Part shown: piece after piece, positions 15,031 through 23,290 of the stretch
Layout of the letters: the number at the start of each line of letters is the position of its first letter
How positions within the stretch are numbered: the stretch's first letter is position 1
From: Kitasatospora phosalacinea
Lineage (GTDB): Bacteria > Actinomycetota > Actinomycetes > Streptomycetales > Streptomycetaceae
Assembly: GCF_000716545.1 (NCBI RefSeq)
Contig: NZ_JNWZ01000010.1
Coordinates: 1 to 64,000, forward strand
Length of the DNA stretch: 64,000 bases
Direction of reading: 5' to 3'
Program-made: the position numbers and the translations under genes
Notes under the pieces: model-generated
The model's input: only the letters and a program-made list of their open reading frames with translations
Told to the model about the DNA's origin: nothing
Databases searched by the model: none

Positions 15031-16346
15031 CCGGCGGTCCCGACCGCGCCGAGGCCCCGCTCGCGGGCGGCGGCCACCATCGGGGCCCAGGCCTCGATCA
15101 GCACCGCCCAGCGCACCGCGTCCTCGCGGGCCTCGTCCAGGAGCTGCTGCCGCTGCCCGGCCACCACGTCCGCCAGCTCGGCGTACTTGCCGCCCAGCGC
15201 GCGGTAGCAGCGGTCCACCTCGTCCAGGCACTGCTCGTTGACGTCCCGGTCCAGGTCGAAGGTGCTGCGCACCAGGCCGAGGATCGGCTCGACCCTCAGC
15301 TCGTGCCGCTCGTCCAGCAGTCCGCGACCGAGGTCGATCATCTGGCCGTAGACCGGGTACAGGTACAGCATCGAGAGCAGCATCTTCACGAAGCGCAGCT
15401 GGTAGGAGACGAACCCGGCGCCGACCCGGCGTTCGGGCGTGTAGTAGTTGACGATGTGCCGCCTGTGGATGACGGCGGGCAGCTCGGCGTGGACCAGGGC
15501 GTGCAGCAGCGCGTAGTCGCTGCCGATGGTGCGCAGCGCGGGCACCAGCGGCAGCACCTCGTAACCCCGGTGGTCGATGGCGACGTTGCACATGTAGACG
15601 TCCCAGATGTCCGGCACGCCGAGCACCGAGTCGTCGCGGTCGAAGGTCTCCGGTTCGGCGCCCTTGAAGGAGATCTCCACCATGGCGTCCTGCTGCTCCC
15701 GCGTCCACACCCGCGGCGTCCACAGCCGCACCAGGTCCCGGTAGACCTCCGGGTCCAGCTCGTTGATCTCGCCGATGTCCACGTTGAGCTCGCCCATGAA
15801 GGAGGCGCTGACCAGCATCACCGGCCGGTCCGCGTCTGCCGGGTCGAGCTCGGAGCGGGCCACCCCGGCCACCGCCTCCCCGGCCGGCTTGCCGATCGAC
15901 AGCAGCTCGTGGTGGATCGGGAACGTCTTCTCCCCGTCGACGACCCGGTAGTCGAAGTCGTCGTTGCGCAGGTGCGCCGAGGTGCAGCCCAGGGCGGCGG
16001 CGCCCAGGAAGATCCGGTTGACGCAGGAGCCGTACGCGACGGCCTGCGGCAGCATCAGGTCGAGCAGCAGCTCGGGGTCGGCGCCGCCGGAGCGCCGCGC
16101 CACGTCGAGGAAGAACGCGCGCTGCGCCTCGTTGCCGAGGTGGTGGACGGACACGCCGGGGGAGGGGGCCAGCGCGGCCACGGCGTCCGCGTTCTTCGCG
16201 AAGTCGGCGCCCTCGGTGGTGTCGAGGACGAGGAGGTGGACCTCGACCCCGAAGGTCTCGACGGCGTAGGCCGCCTCCTCGGCGAGGTCCACGATGGTGC
16301 CGGGGCAGGACCGCATGGTGGGCAGGGCGAGGCAGACTCGTTGCAT
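15027..16346 (-). CDS. DUF6271-like protein, possible GT-A-type transferase
   Basis: Protein of 439 residues which I recognise as the actinobacterial DUF6271 family seen in secondary-metabolite clusters. It opens with VCLALPTMRSCP and a Rossmann-like strand (VEVHLLVLDTTEGAD), and has NDDFDY (about residue 129), an acidic motif that could be a DxD metal/nucleotide-sugar site, plus YYTPERRVGAGFVSYQLRFVKMLLSML. This suggests a GT-A-like glycosyltransferase, but no activity is known to me. Coupled to the GNAT gene. A DasR-like palindrome lies about 160 bp upstream. Confidence 0.75.
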   Translation of the reverse strand: MQRVCLALPTMRSCPGTIVDLAEEAAYAVETFGVEVHLLVLDTTEGADFAKNADAVAALAPSPGVSVHHLGNEAQRAFFLDVARRSGGADPELLLDLMLPQAVAYGSCVNRIFLGAAALGCTSAHLRNDDFDYRVVDGEKTFPIHHELLSIGKPAGEAVAGVARSELDPADADRPVMLVSASFMGELNVDIGEINELDPEVYRDLVRLWTPRVWTREQQDAMVEISFKGAEPETFDRDDSVLGVPDIWDVYMCNVAIDHRGYEVLPLVPALRTIGSDYALLHALVHAELPAVIHRRHIVNYYTPERRVGAGFVSYQLRFVKMLLSMLYLYPVYGQMIDLGRGLLDERHELRVEPILGLVRSTFDLDRDVNEQCLDEVDRCYRALGGKYAELADVVAGQRQQLLDEAREDAVRWAVLIEAWAPMVAAARERGLGAVGTAG

Positions 16347-16503
16347 GGTGTGGGAATCTCCGTCTGGTCGTCAGATTCGTCGCGGCGCCTGGCGGTCGAG
16401 CGGGGAGGAGCTGCCCTGACCGGCCGGCCCGGCCGTCCCGGACGGGCTCGCCGACGAGTGGCGGAGGGCTGCGGCGGCACCGTGGACGACCTGGTCGCAC
16501 CAC

Positions 16504-16519
16504 AGTGGACTAGACCAAA
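16504..16519. promoter_or_regulatory. DasR-like (dre) operator upstream of DUF6271 operon
   Basis: AGTGGACTAGACCAAA matches 13 of 16 positions of the known DasR box when C/G is allowed at position 2. It shares the rare 8-mer CTAGACCA with the site at 4559-4574 in the same cluster. DasR is the GntR-family GlcNAc-responsive regulator; a related GntR protein would also fit. Confidence 0.6.
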
Positions 16520-16712
16520 CTGGGGTGTCAACGCACCGCCGCCGGCCCGGCCCCGCCGCCCGCCGACCCTGCCCGATGGGGCAGCGGACCCTGCCCCGGC
16601 GCGAAGTGCCCCGACTCCGTTCCGGGCCCCCGGGACGAACGGGGAACGGGCGTGCGGAATCCGCCCGGGAATCGCCGGCGCCCCGGCGGACCGACTTCCG
16701 CCCGGCCGCCGG

Positions 16713-16739
16713 ACCGGACTTCCGGTCCCGAAGTCCGGT
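16713..16739. terminator. Possible hairpin downstream of AfsR gene
   Basis: Ten-base-pair inverted repeat with a seven-base loop, about 190 bp beyond the AfsR stop. It could be a weak terminator or an operator for the DUF6271 promoter. Confidence 0.35.
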
Positions 16740-16844
16740 GAACCGGCGACCGGCCCGGACGAAAGGCGTCCCGGACGCCCATTCACCACTCGGCCGTTCC
16801 CGCCGAAATTGATCCGTGATGATCGTTGCGCAGCCTGCGCGCAG

Positions 16845-16859
16845 TATCTCGGCGAGATA
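16845..16859. promoter_or_regulatory. TATCTC-GGC-GAGATA dyad
   Basis: Perfect 6-3-6 inverted repeat in an AT-rich island (about 16808-16862) that is atypical for the local base composition. Role unknown; operator or part of the AfsR 3' end. Confidence 0.4.
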
Positions 16860-16927
16860 ACGGAGTTGCGGGGGGAATGTTCCGGGAGGCGGCGGAGGCC
16901 CCCGCCGGGGCCGTCCGGAAAGGCCGG

Positions 16928-19852
16928 CTACGCCAGGCAGGCCCGACCGCGGCCGGACTCCCCGAGGTCGGACAGCGCCTGGTCGATCGCGCTCAGCGCA
17001 CCCGCCCTGCGGTGCTCCAGGCCGACCCGATCGGCGATCGCCAGCGCCTGCTCGGCCGCCTCCAGCGCCCGGGCCGGCCGCCCGGCCGCCCGGTAGGAGT
17101 CGGCCAGCGACACCAGCACGCCCGGCATCCGGTCCCAGGAGCCGAGCGCGCGCAGGGCGCCCAGGCACTCCTCGTAGTCCCGGGCCGCTGCCTCGAACCG
17201 GCCCAGCCCGTACAGCGCCCCCGCCCGGGCGTAGAGCATGTGGACCTGGCCGACGAAGTCACCCAGGCCCCGGAAGGCCGACAGGCTGCGCTCGGCCCGG
17301 CGCAGCGCCGACTCCGGCCGGCCGACGGCGACGTCCGCCAGCGCCGCCATCCCCTCCACGAAGGCGTGCGAGGACCGGTTGCCCAGCTCGACGCCCAGGC
17401 GCACCGCCTCGTCGCACCAGGCGGTGACCTCCTCGTCCGTGCAGTGCGGGAGGCTGGTCAGCGCCAGCGCCACCAGCGCGCCCGGCAGCAGGGCCGGCTG
17501 CCCGGTCCGCCGCGCCAGCGCGACCACCCGGGCCGCCTCGGAGCGGGCCTGCGCGGTGCGCTGGAACTCCCGCTGCGCCCACATCAGCGTGTACCGGGCC
17601 CGCGCCTCGCTCTCCGGCAGGCCCGCCGCCCGGGCGGCCTCGGCCACCCGCCCGGCCAGGTCGCACAGCTCCGGCACGGCCGTGCCCAGGTCGATCAGCT
17701 GGATCAGCACCAGCGTCAGGTCCGCGACCAGCACCAGCGGGCCGTCCGGATCGCGGGCGGCCTGCCCGGCGACGGCCAGCACCGCGGGCACCTCCTGCCG
17801 GGCCCAGCGCAGCCCCTCGGCCGGCCCGGTGAACTCCCGTCCGGCGGCCTCCCGCCCGGCCCCCGCCGCCACCAGGTCCGGGAAGGGGTAGCCGGGCCGG
17901 ACCACCCGGTACAGGCCGGCCACCGTCGCCAGGTAGTGCCGCAGCAGCCGCTCGACGGCGGCCCGCCCGGCGGCCTCCCCGTCCACCTCCCGGACCAGCT
18001 CGCGGGCGAACAGCCGCAGCAGGTCGTGGTACTGGTAGCGGCCCGGGTACGGGCAGGACAGCAGCCCCAGATCGGTCAACGACTCGGCCAGCCGCTCGGC
18101 CTCCGGCTCCGGCAGCGCCAGCAGCACCGCGGCCGCCGCCGAGGACACCCCCGGGCCGTCCGCCAGCGACAGCAGCCGGAACGCCCGGGCGGTCTCCGCG
18201 TCGAGCTGGTCGTAGCTGAGCCGGAACGACGCGGCGACCGCCAGTTCCCCGGTCTCCAACTCGGCCAGCCGCCGCCGCTCGGAGGCCAGCCGGTCCGCCA
18301 TGTGCGACAGCTCCCAGGCCGGCCGGGCCGCCAGCCGGGACGCCGCCGTCCGCACCGCCAGCGGCAGGAACCCGCAGGCCGCCGCCAGCCGCCGGGCCGC
18401 CGCCGGCTCGGCCGCCACCCGCGGCTCCCCGGCGATCGCCGAGAGCAGCCGCACCGACTCCTCCGGAGTCAGCGGCTCCAGGCCCACCTGCCGGGTCATC
18501 GGCAGCCCCGACAGCCACGCCCGGCTGGTCACCAGCACCGCGCACGAGCGGCTGCCGGGCAGCAGCGGCCCGATCTGCCGGGTGTCGCGGGCGTCGTCCA
18601 GCACGATCAGCACCCGCAGCCCCGCCACCCGGGACCGGAACAGCGCGGCCCGCTCCGCCGTCCCCTGCGGGAGCGCCGCGTCGGCCACGCCCAGCGCGCC
18701 GAGGAAACCGGCCAGCACCTCGCCCGGGTCGGCGGGCAGCGCCCCGGCCCCCCGCAGGTTCACGTACAGCTGCCCGTCCGGGTACCGCCCGCCCACCGCG
18801 TGCGCGACGTGCACCGCGAGCGCCGACTTGCCCACCCCGCCCAGGCCCGACACCCCCACCACCGGCATCGCCGGGCCGCCGGGCGCCAGGTCCGCGCAGA
18901 GCGCCGCGCACAGCTCGTCCCGGCCGGTGTAGTCGGAGACGTCGGCGGGCAGTTGGGCCGGCGGGGCCGGCGGGGCCGGCGGGGCCGGGGCGGGGCCGCC
19001 CGCCCCGGAGACCGGAGCGGGCGGAGCGGGCGGCGCGGCCGGTGCGGCCAGCTTCGGGTCGCCGGACAGGATGCCCAGGTGGAGCTCGCGCAGCCGCGGC
19101 CCCGGGTCGACCCCCAACTGCTCCAGCAGCGCGCGGCGGGCGTCCGCGTACACGCCCAGCGCCTCGGCCTGCCGCCCGCCCCGGTACAGCGCCAGCATCA
19201 GCAGCTCGCGCATCGGCTCCAGCAGCGGGTACTGGCTGACCCACACGGTCAGCTCACCGACCACCTCCGCGTGCCGACCCGTCTCCAACTCGGCCTCCAG
19301 CCAAGCCTGGACGGCGTTCAGCCGGCGCTCGACCAGCCGGGCCCGGTGCGCCTGGGCGAGCGGCCCCGGCAGCCCGGCCAGCGGCTCGCCGTGCCACAGC
19401 CCGCACGCCTCCCGCAGCAGCCCGAGCGCCCCGGCCGCGTCCCCCCGCGCGCGGGCCCGGCCCGCCGCCGCGACCCGGTCCTCGAACACCTCGGCGTCCA
19501 CGCAGTCGGCCGGGAGCCGCAGCACGTAGCCGCTGCCCGAGGACACCAGCACCGCCGGGTGCACCCGGTCCGGCTCCAGCACCCGCCGCAGCCGCGACAC
19601 GTACGTGCGCACGATGGCGGCGGCCCGGGCCGGCGGCTCCTCCCACAGCGCGTCGAGCAGCTCGTCGACGGACACGATCCGGCGGGCCCGCAGCGCCAAC
19701 GCGGTCAGCAGCGCCCGCTGCTGCGGCGGGCCGAGCTCCAACTCGCGCTCCCCGCACCAGGCCTGCACCGGCCCGAGCAGACACAGCCGCAACCGCTCCC
19801 CGCCGTCCGGCTCCGGGGCCGACGTACCGAGGGGCGCTCCGATTTCCGTCAT
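16928..19852 (-). CDS. AfsR-like SARP regulator with NB-ARC and TPR domains
   Basis: Large pathway-type activator of 974 residues. Order: OmpR-like winged helix (about 21-113), bacterial transcriptional activation domain (about 118-262), Ala/Pro linker (266-300), NB-ARC ATPase with Walker A GVSGLGGVGKSA (333-344) and LIVLDDARD, then TPR-like helices. ATG 19852 is preceded by TACCTT six bases away, so it is probably leaderless; no Shine-Dalgarno is visible. Divergent from the LuxR-type gene at 20258. Expected to activate cluster promoters through direct repeats near -35. Could be pathway-specific or a more global AfsR paralogue. Confidence 0.93.
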   Translation of the reverse strand: MTEIGAPLGTSAPEPDGGERLRLCLLGPVQAWCGERELELGPPQQRALLTALALRARRIVSVDELLDALWEEPPARAAAIVRTYVSRLRRVLEPDRVHPAVLVSSGSGYVLRLPADCVDAEVFEDRVAAAGRARARGDAAGALGLLREACGLWHGEPLAGLPGPLAQAHRARLVERRLNAVQAWLEAELETGRHAEVVGELTVWVSQYPLLEPMRELLMLALYRGGRQAEALGVYADARRALLEQLGVDPGPRLRELHLGILSGDPKLAAPAAPPAPPAPVSGAGGPAPAPPAPPAPPAQLPADVSDYTGRDELCAALCADLAPGGPAMPVVGVSGLGGVGKSALAVHVAHAVGGRYPDGQLYVNLRGAGALPADPGEVLAGFLGALGVADAALPQGTAERAALFRSRVAGLRVLIVLDDARDTRQIGPLLPGSRSCAVLVTSRAWLSGLPMTRQVGLEPLTPEESVRLLSAIAGEPRVAAEPAAARRLAAACGFLPLAVRTAASRLAARPAWELSHMADRLASERRRLAELETGELAVAASFRLSYDQLDAETARAFRLLSLADGPGVSSAAAAVLLALPEPEAERLAESLTDLGLLSCPYPGRYQYHDLLRLFARELVREVDGEAAGRAAVERLLRHYLATVAGLYRVVRPGYPFPDLVAAGAGREAAGREFTGPAEGLRWARQEVPAVLAVAGQAARDPDGPLVLVADLTLVLIQLIDLGTAVPELCDLAGRVAEAARAAGLPESEARARYTLMWAQREFQRTAQARSEAARVVALARRTGQPALLPGALVALALTSLPHCTDEEVTAWCDEAVRLGVELGNRSSHAFVEGMAALADVAVGRPESALRRAERSLSAFRGLGDFVGQVHMLYARAGALYGLGRFEAAARDYEECLGALRALGSWDRMPGVLVSLADSYRAAGRPARALEAAEQALAIADRVGLEHRRAGALSAIDQALSDLGESGRGRACLA
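18960..18986. repeat. Three 9-bp GGCGGGGCC repeats coding the AfsR linker
   Basis: Three perfect tandem copies encode the Pro-Pro-Ala repeats of the flexible linker between the SARP part and the NB-ARC domain. Confidence 0.85.
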
Positions 19853-20257
19853 CGTCAGAAGGTAGCGGTTCGACCCGCCGGAGTGCGGCGCCGGGGCGGG
19901 TGCAATTCCACCCCCGAGGGCGGCCCTTGTCGGTCCCCTCTCCCCGCGCATTCGATTCCGCCGTGCCGCCCACCGTCCTCCCCGCGGACCGGAAAAGGAA
20001 AAAACCCCCGTGGAACGGGAACCACCGACGCAGATGCGCATCCGTCAATCTTTTATTGACCGGCGGCGGATAGCTTGGTCCGTGTCCGCCGAACCTCCGG
20101 CGGACACGGGGGAACTCCCGCGGTGCCAGCCGCGCCGGGGGAGGAGGAGGGACGGCGTCGCGTGCGGACGACGCCGGCCGACCGGTTCTGACGGTGCGCC
20201 GCCGCCTGTGGGGGGCGGTGGGCGCACCGCCGAGCGCAACGAAAGGAACTCAGCGCC
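19853..20257. other. Intergenic region between divergent regulators
   Basis: 405 bp without a gene. It contains TACCTT (plus-strand AAGGTA, 19859-19864) as likely -10 for the AfsR gene, an AT-richer block around 19985-20080 and the GTCAAT dyad at 20044-20060. Likely holds promoters for both regulators. Confidence 0.6.
20044..20060. promoter_or_regulatory. GTCAAT-N5-ATTGAC operator-like dyad
   Basis: Perfect 6-5-6 inverted repeat centred about 205 bp before the LuxR-type gene and 200 bp before the AfsR gene, in an AT-rich patch. A good candidate for autoregulation or cross-regulation of the two regulators. Confidence 0.55.
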
Positions 20258-20944
20258 GTGCTCCAGTACGCCGACGACGTCCGTACGACGACCCGACCGA
20301 TCCCGACGCAGACCACCCGGACGATCCCGGTGGCCGTCCACGCCCTGGACCCGCTCTCCCGGGCCGGGGTGGTGAGCTTCCTCCGGCAGTGTCCGGAGGT
20401 GTCGCTGGTGGACGGCGACCACCAGGGCGGAACCGGCGTGGCCCTGCTGGTCGCCGACGCCTTCGACGGGACGGCCCTGACCAGCCTCTCCCGACTGGTC
20501 CGGGCCGAGCGCACCCGGGTGGTGCTGGTCCTGGACCGGATCCAGGAGCCGGAACTGCTCAACGTCGTCTCGCTCGGGGTGACCACCATCCTGTGGCGCC
20601 GCGAGGTGACCAGGGACCGCCTGCGCCAAGCCGTCCTCACCGCCGACCGGGGCCACGGCGACCTCCCGCCCGACCTGCTCGGCAAACTGCTCGGCTGCAT
20701 GGGCCGCCGGCGCGGCGGCGAGGGCCAGGCGCACGAGAACGGCCCCACCGACTTCGGCATGCTGCCGCGCGAGGTGGACGTGCTGCGCCTGGTCGCCGAC
20801 GGCATGGACACCGGGGAGATCGCGGTCAAACTGCTCTACTCGGAGCGGACGATCAAGAACATCATCCACACCGTGACGACGCGCTTCCACCTGCGCAACC
20901 GCGCCCACGCGGTGGCCTACGCCCTGCGCGAGGGCTACATCTAG
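20258..20944 (+). CDS. LuxR-family regulator with receiver-like N-terminus
   Basis: DNA-binding regulator of 228 residues. The first 130 residues resemble a response-regulator receiver (VAVHALDPLSRAGVVSFLRQ, ALLVADAFD, VVLVLDRIQ) but lack a clear phosphorylation pocket, so it is probably not phosphorylated by a kinase; none is encoded nearby. The C-terminal LuxR helix-turn-helix is clear: LPREVDVLRLVADGMDTGEIA, then YSERTIKNIIHTVTTRF. GTG start with AAAGGA upstream. Divergent from the AfsR gene and marks the right end of the cluster. Such orphan regulators often control antibiotic clusters. Confidence 0.9.
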   Translation: MLQYADDVRTTTRPIPTQTTRTIPVAVHALDPLSRAGVVSFLRQCPEVSLVDGDHQGGTGVALLVADAFDGTALTSLSRLVRAERTRVVLVLDRIQEPELLNVVSLGVTTILWRREVTRDRLRQAVLTADRGHGDLPPDLLGKLLGCMGRRRGGEGQAHENGPTDFGMLPREVDVLRLVADGMDTGEIAVKLLYSERTIKNIIHTVTTRFHLRNRAHAVAYALREGYI

Positions 20945-20959
20945 ACCCGCGCGGGAGCC

Positions 20960-21898
20960 TCACCGCCCGGCCAGCACCTCCAACAGCCTGGTCAGCGACG
21001 TCCCCAGCCCCCAGCGCACGGCCAGCCGCTCCAGCGCCCGCGGATCGCGCGCCGCCCGGGGCAGCTCCGGCTCGAACGCGGGCAGCGGGACGTCCAGGGC
21101 GACCCGCACCACCTTCGGCGCCACGTCCAGGTACGGCGCCGCCTCCAGCAGGTTGCGGCGCCGGGCCGGCGTGAGCTTCGAGGCCGGATCGGCCGCCGCC
21201 GCCCGGACGCCCGCCAAGTCCCCGTACTCCCGCACCAGTTGCGTCGCGGTCTTCTCCCCGATGCCCTTCACCCCCGGCAGCCCGTCGCTGGCGTCCCCCC
21301 GCAGGGCCGCCAGGTCGGCGTACGAGGAGCCCGGCACGCCGTACTTCTCGCGCAGCGCCGCGTCGTCCATCACCAGCGCCGAGCCGATGCCCTTCGCCGG
21401 GTACAGCACCGTCACCGCGCGGGCGTCGTCCACCAGTTGGAACAAGTCCCGGTCGCCGGTGACGATCTGCACCGGGCCGGTGGCGCGGGTGGCCAGGGTG
21501 CCGATCACGTCGTCGGCCTCGTAGCCGGGCACGCCGACGCGGGCGATGCCCAGCGCGTCCAGCACCTCCTCGATCACCGGGACCTGCGGGGCCAGGGTGT
21601 CCGGCACCTCCTCCTCGCCGTCCCGCGCGGCCTCGGCCACCCGGTGCGTCTTGTAGGTGGGGATCAGGTCGACCCGCCACTGCGGGCGCCAGTCGGCGTC
21701 CATGCAGGCGACCAGTTGGTCCGGGCCGTGGTCGTGGACCAGGCGGGAGATGAAGTCCAGCAGGCCGCGCACGGCGTTCACCGGCTCGCCCTGCGGGGAG
21801 CGGAGCGAATCCGGGACGCCGAAGTAGGCGCGGAAGTAGAGGCTGGCGGTGTCCAGCAGCATCAGGCGGGGCGCGGACGAGGCGGTCGGTGCGGTCAC
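20960..21898 (-). CDS. 5'-3' exonuclease (Pol I N-terminal-like)
   Basis: Stand-alone FEN-like nuclease of about 312 residues, homologous to the 5'-exonuclease domain of DNA polymerase I. Acidic metal ligands are visible in LMLLDTASLYFRAYFG, VACMDADWRPQWR, GYEADDVIGTLA and VTGDRDLFQLVD, and the helix-hairpin-helix in ASDGLPGVKGIGEKTA. GTG 21898 is preferred over an ATG 18 bp upstream because homologues begin near MTAPT. Acts in Okazaki fragment or repair processing. Ends 15 bp from the convergent LuxR gene and looks like the first core-genome gene beyond the cluster. Confidence 0.93.
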   Translation of the reverse strand: MTAPTASSAPRLMLLDTASLYFRAYFGVPDSLRSPQGEPVNAVRGLLDFISRLVHDHGPDQLVACMDADWRPQWRVDLIPTYKTHRVAEAARDGEEEVPDTLAPQVPVIEEVLDALGIARVGVPGYEADDVIGTLATRATGPVQIVTGDRDLFQLVDDARAVTVLYPAKGIGSALVMDDAALREKYGVPGSSYADLAALRGDASDGLPGVKGIGEKTATQLVREYGDLAGVRAAAADPASKLTPARRRNLLEAAPYLDVAPKVVRVALDVPLPAFEPELPRAARDPRALERLAVRWGLGTSLTRLLEVLAGR

Positions 21899-21950
21899 CC
21901 CCCGATCATGCCGCATCCCGCCGACAGACCGGGGCTGACGCCGGTTCAGC

Positions 21951-21976
21951 GCGAGGGCTCGGCGCGAGGGCTCGGC
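21951..21976. repeat. Two tandem 13-bp repeats
   Basis: GCGAGGGCTCGGC is repeated perfectly twice, with a partial third copy at 21990-22000, in the gap between the exonuclease and the CDF exporter genes. Confidence 0.85.
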
Positions 21977-22019
21977 ACGGGGGTTCGGCGCGAGGGCGGC
22001 GCGCGGCCCGGCGCGGGGT

Positions 22020-23063
22020 TCAGTGCGGGTGCGGCCCCGAGCGGTGCACCGGCCCGTGCGTGTCCCCGCAGTGCTCGCGGGCCTCCTCCTCGGCGGCCGC
22101 GGCCGCGCTGCTCGGCGCGATCTGCAGCAGCCCGTCCGGCCCGTCCTCGCCGACGTGGTCGACCTGCAGGGTGGCGTGGGTGATCCGGTACTCCTCGCGC
22201 AGCCGGCGCTGGAGTTCGCGCCGCACCGCGTGGCAGTCGCCGCCCGGGGCGACCAGGATGTGCGCCGAGAGGGCCGGCTCGTTGGAGGTGATCTCCCAGA
22301 TGTGCAGGTCGTGGACCTCCTCCACCTGCGCCGCCGCCACCAGCCGGTCCGCCACCGCGTCCGGGTCGACCCCGGCCGGCGCGGCCTCCAGGAAGATCCG
22401 CGCCGAGTCCCGCACCAGCCCCGTCCCGGCCCGCAGCATCAGCGCCACCACCACCAGCGAGGCGATCGCGTCCGCCCGGACGAACCCGGTCAGCAGCACC
22501 ACCGCGCCCGCCACCGCCGTCGCGACGAACGCGTACAGGTCGGTCAGCACGTGCTGGAACGCGCCCTCCACGTTCAGCGAGGACCGGTTCGCCTTCGACA
22601 GGCACCAGGTCGCCGCGACGTTCACCACCACGCCCACCAGCGCCGTCACCAGCACCAGCGAGCCCTCCACCTCCGGCGGCCGGATCAGCCTGGTCACCGC
22701 CTCGTAGCCGAGCCAGGCCGACAGCACCAGCAGCGTCACCCCGTTCGCCTGCGCGGAGAGGATCTCGGCCCGCTTCAGCCCGTAGGTGTAGCCGCCGCGC
22801 GCCGGCCGCGCCGCCAGCCGCATCGCCACCAGGGCCAGCGCGATCGAGGCGGCGTCGGTCAGCATGTGCGCCGCGTCCGAGATCAGCGCCAGCGAGCGGG
22901 CGGCGAAACCGGCCACCACCTCGCCCGCCATGAACACCACCAGCAGGACCAGCGCGCTCCACAGCCACTTGCGGTCCGCGTCCGCCGAGACCGCGTGGCT
23001 GTGTCCGGCGTGCGAACCGTGCCGGTCGCCGTCGTGGTCGTGCTCGTGCCCGTGCCCGGCCAT
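22020..23063 (-). CDS. Cation diffusion facilitator (CDF) metal exporter
   Basis: Inner-membrane Zn/Co/Cd-proton antiporter of 347 residues, ZitB/CzcD group. A His/Asp-rich N-terminus (GHGHEHDHDGDRHG) precedes six helices. The metal sites are ISDAAHMLTDAA in helix II and EGAFQHVLTDLY in helix V; the cytoplasmic C-terminal domain and a final His-rich tail (HCGDTHG...GPHPH) follow. ATG 23063 has GGAGGG six bases upstream. Monocistronic; no metal-sensor gene is adjacent. Confidence 0.95.
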   Translation of the reverse strand: MAGHGHEHDHDGDRHGSHAGHSHAVSADADRKWLWSALVLLVVFMAGEVVAGFAARSLALISDAAHMLTDAASIALALVAMRLAARPARGGYTYGLKRAEILSAQANGVTLLVLSAWLGYEAVTRLIRPPEVEGSLVLVTALVGVVVNVAATWCLSKANRSSLNVEGAFQHVLTDLYAFVATAVAGAVVLLTGFVRADAIASLVVVALMLRAGTGLVRDSARIFLEAAPAGVDPDAVADRLVAAAQVEEVHDLHIWEITSNEPALSAHILVAPGGDCHAVRRELQRRLREEYRITHATLQVDHVGEDGPDGLLQIAPSSAAAAAEEEAREHCGDTHGPVHRSGPHPH

Positions 23064-23290
23064 CGGGATCCCTCCGCTCTGGTGTCCGCACCCGAAGTGA
23101 ACCCCAGAACGGAGGAAGATCCAAAGGCTGCACTGGTGACCGTTGTCGTTCCCCGCACCGCGCCCCGCCGGGCCCCGCCGCGCGCCACCACCGCACGGGC
23201 GCCGCCCGAACCAGCCCAACGGGGGACGCCGCACTGGGCCGAGCGGTCCCGGTGGTCCCGGCGGTCGTCCGGCGGTCGTCCGGCGGTCCC

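Larger units (their letters stand above)
16347..16927. other. Gene-free 581-bp stretch with palindromes
   Basis: No coding sequence is convincing here. It should hold the promoter of the DUF6271 operon (minus strand) and the 3' end of the AfsR gene. Visible elements are the dre-like site at 16504-16519, a 10-bp inverted repeat ACCGGACTTC / GAAGTCCGGT (16713-16739), and a TATCTC-GGC-GAGATA dyad (16845-16859) some 70 bp beyond the AfsR stop. Confidence 0.6.

Noticed and set aside
20941..20948. CTAGACCC at the LuxR gene end as an operator
   Set aside because: It is the stop codon context with no dyad symmetry.
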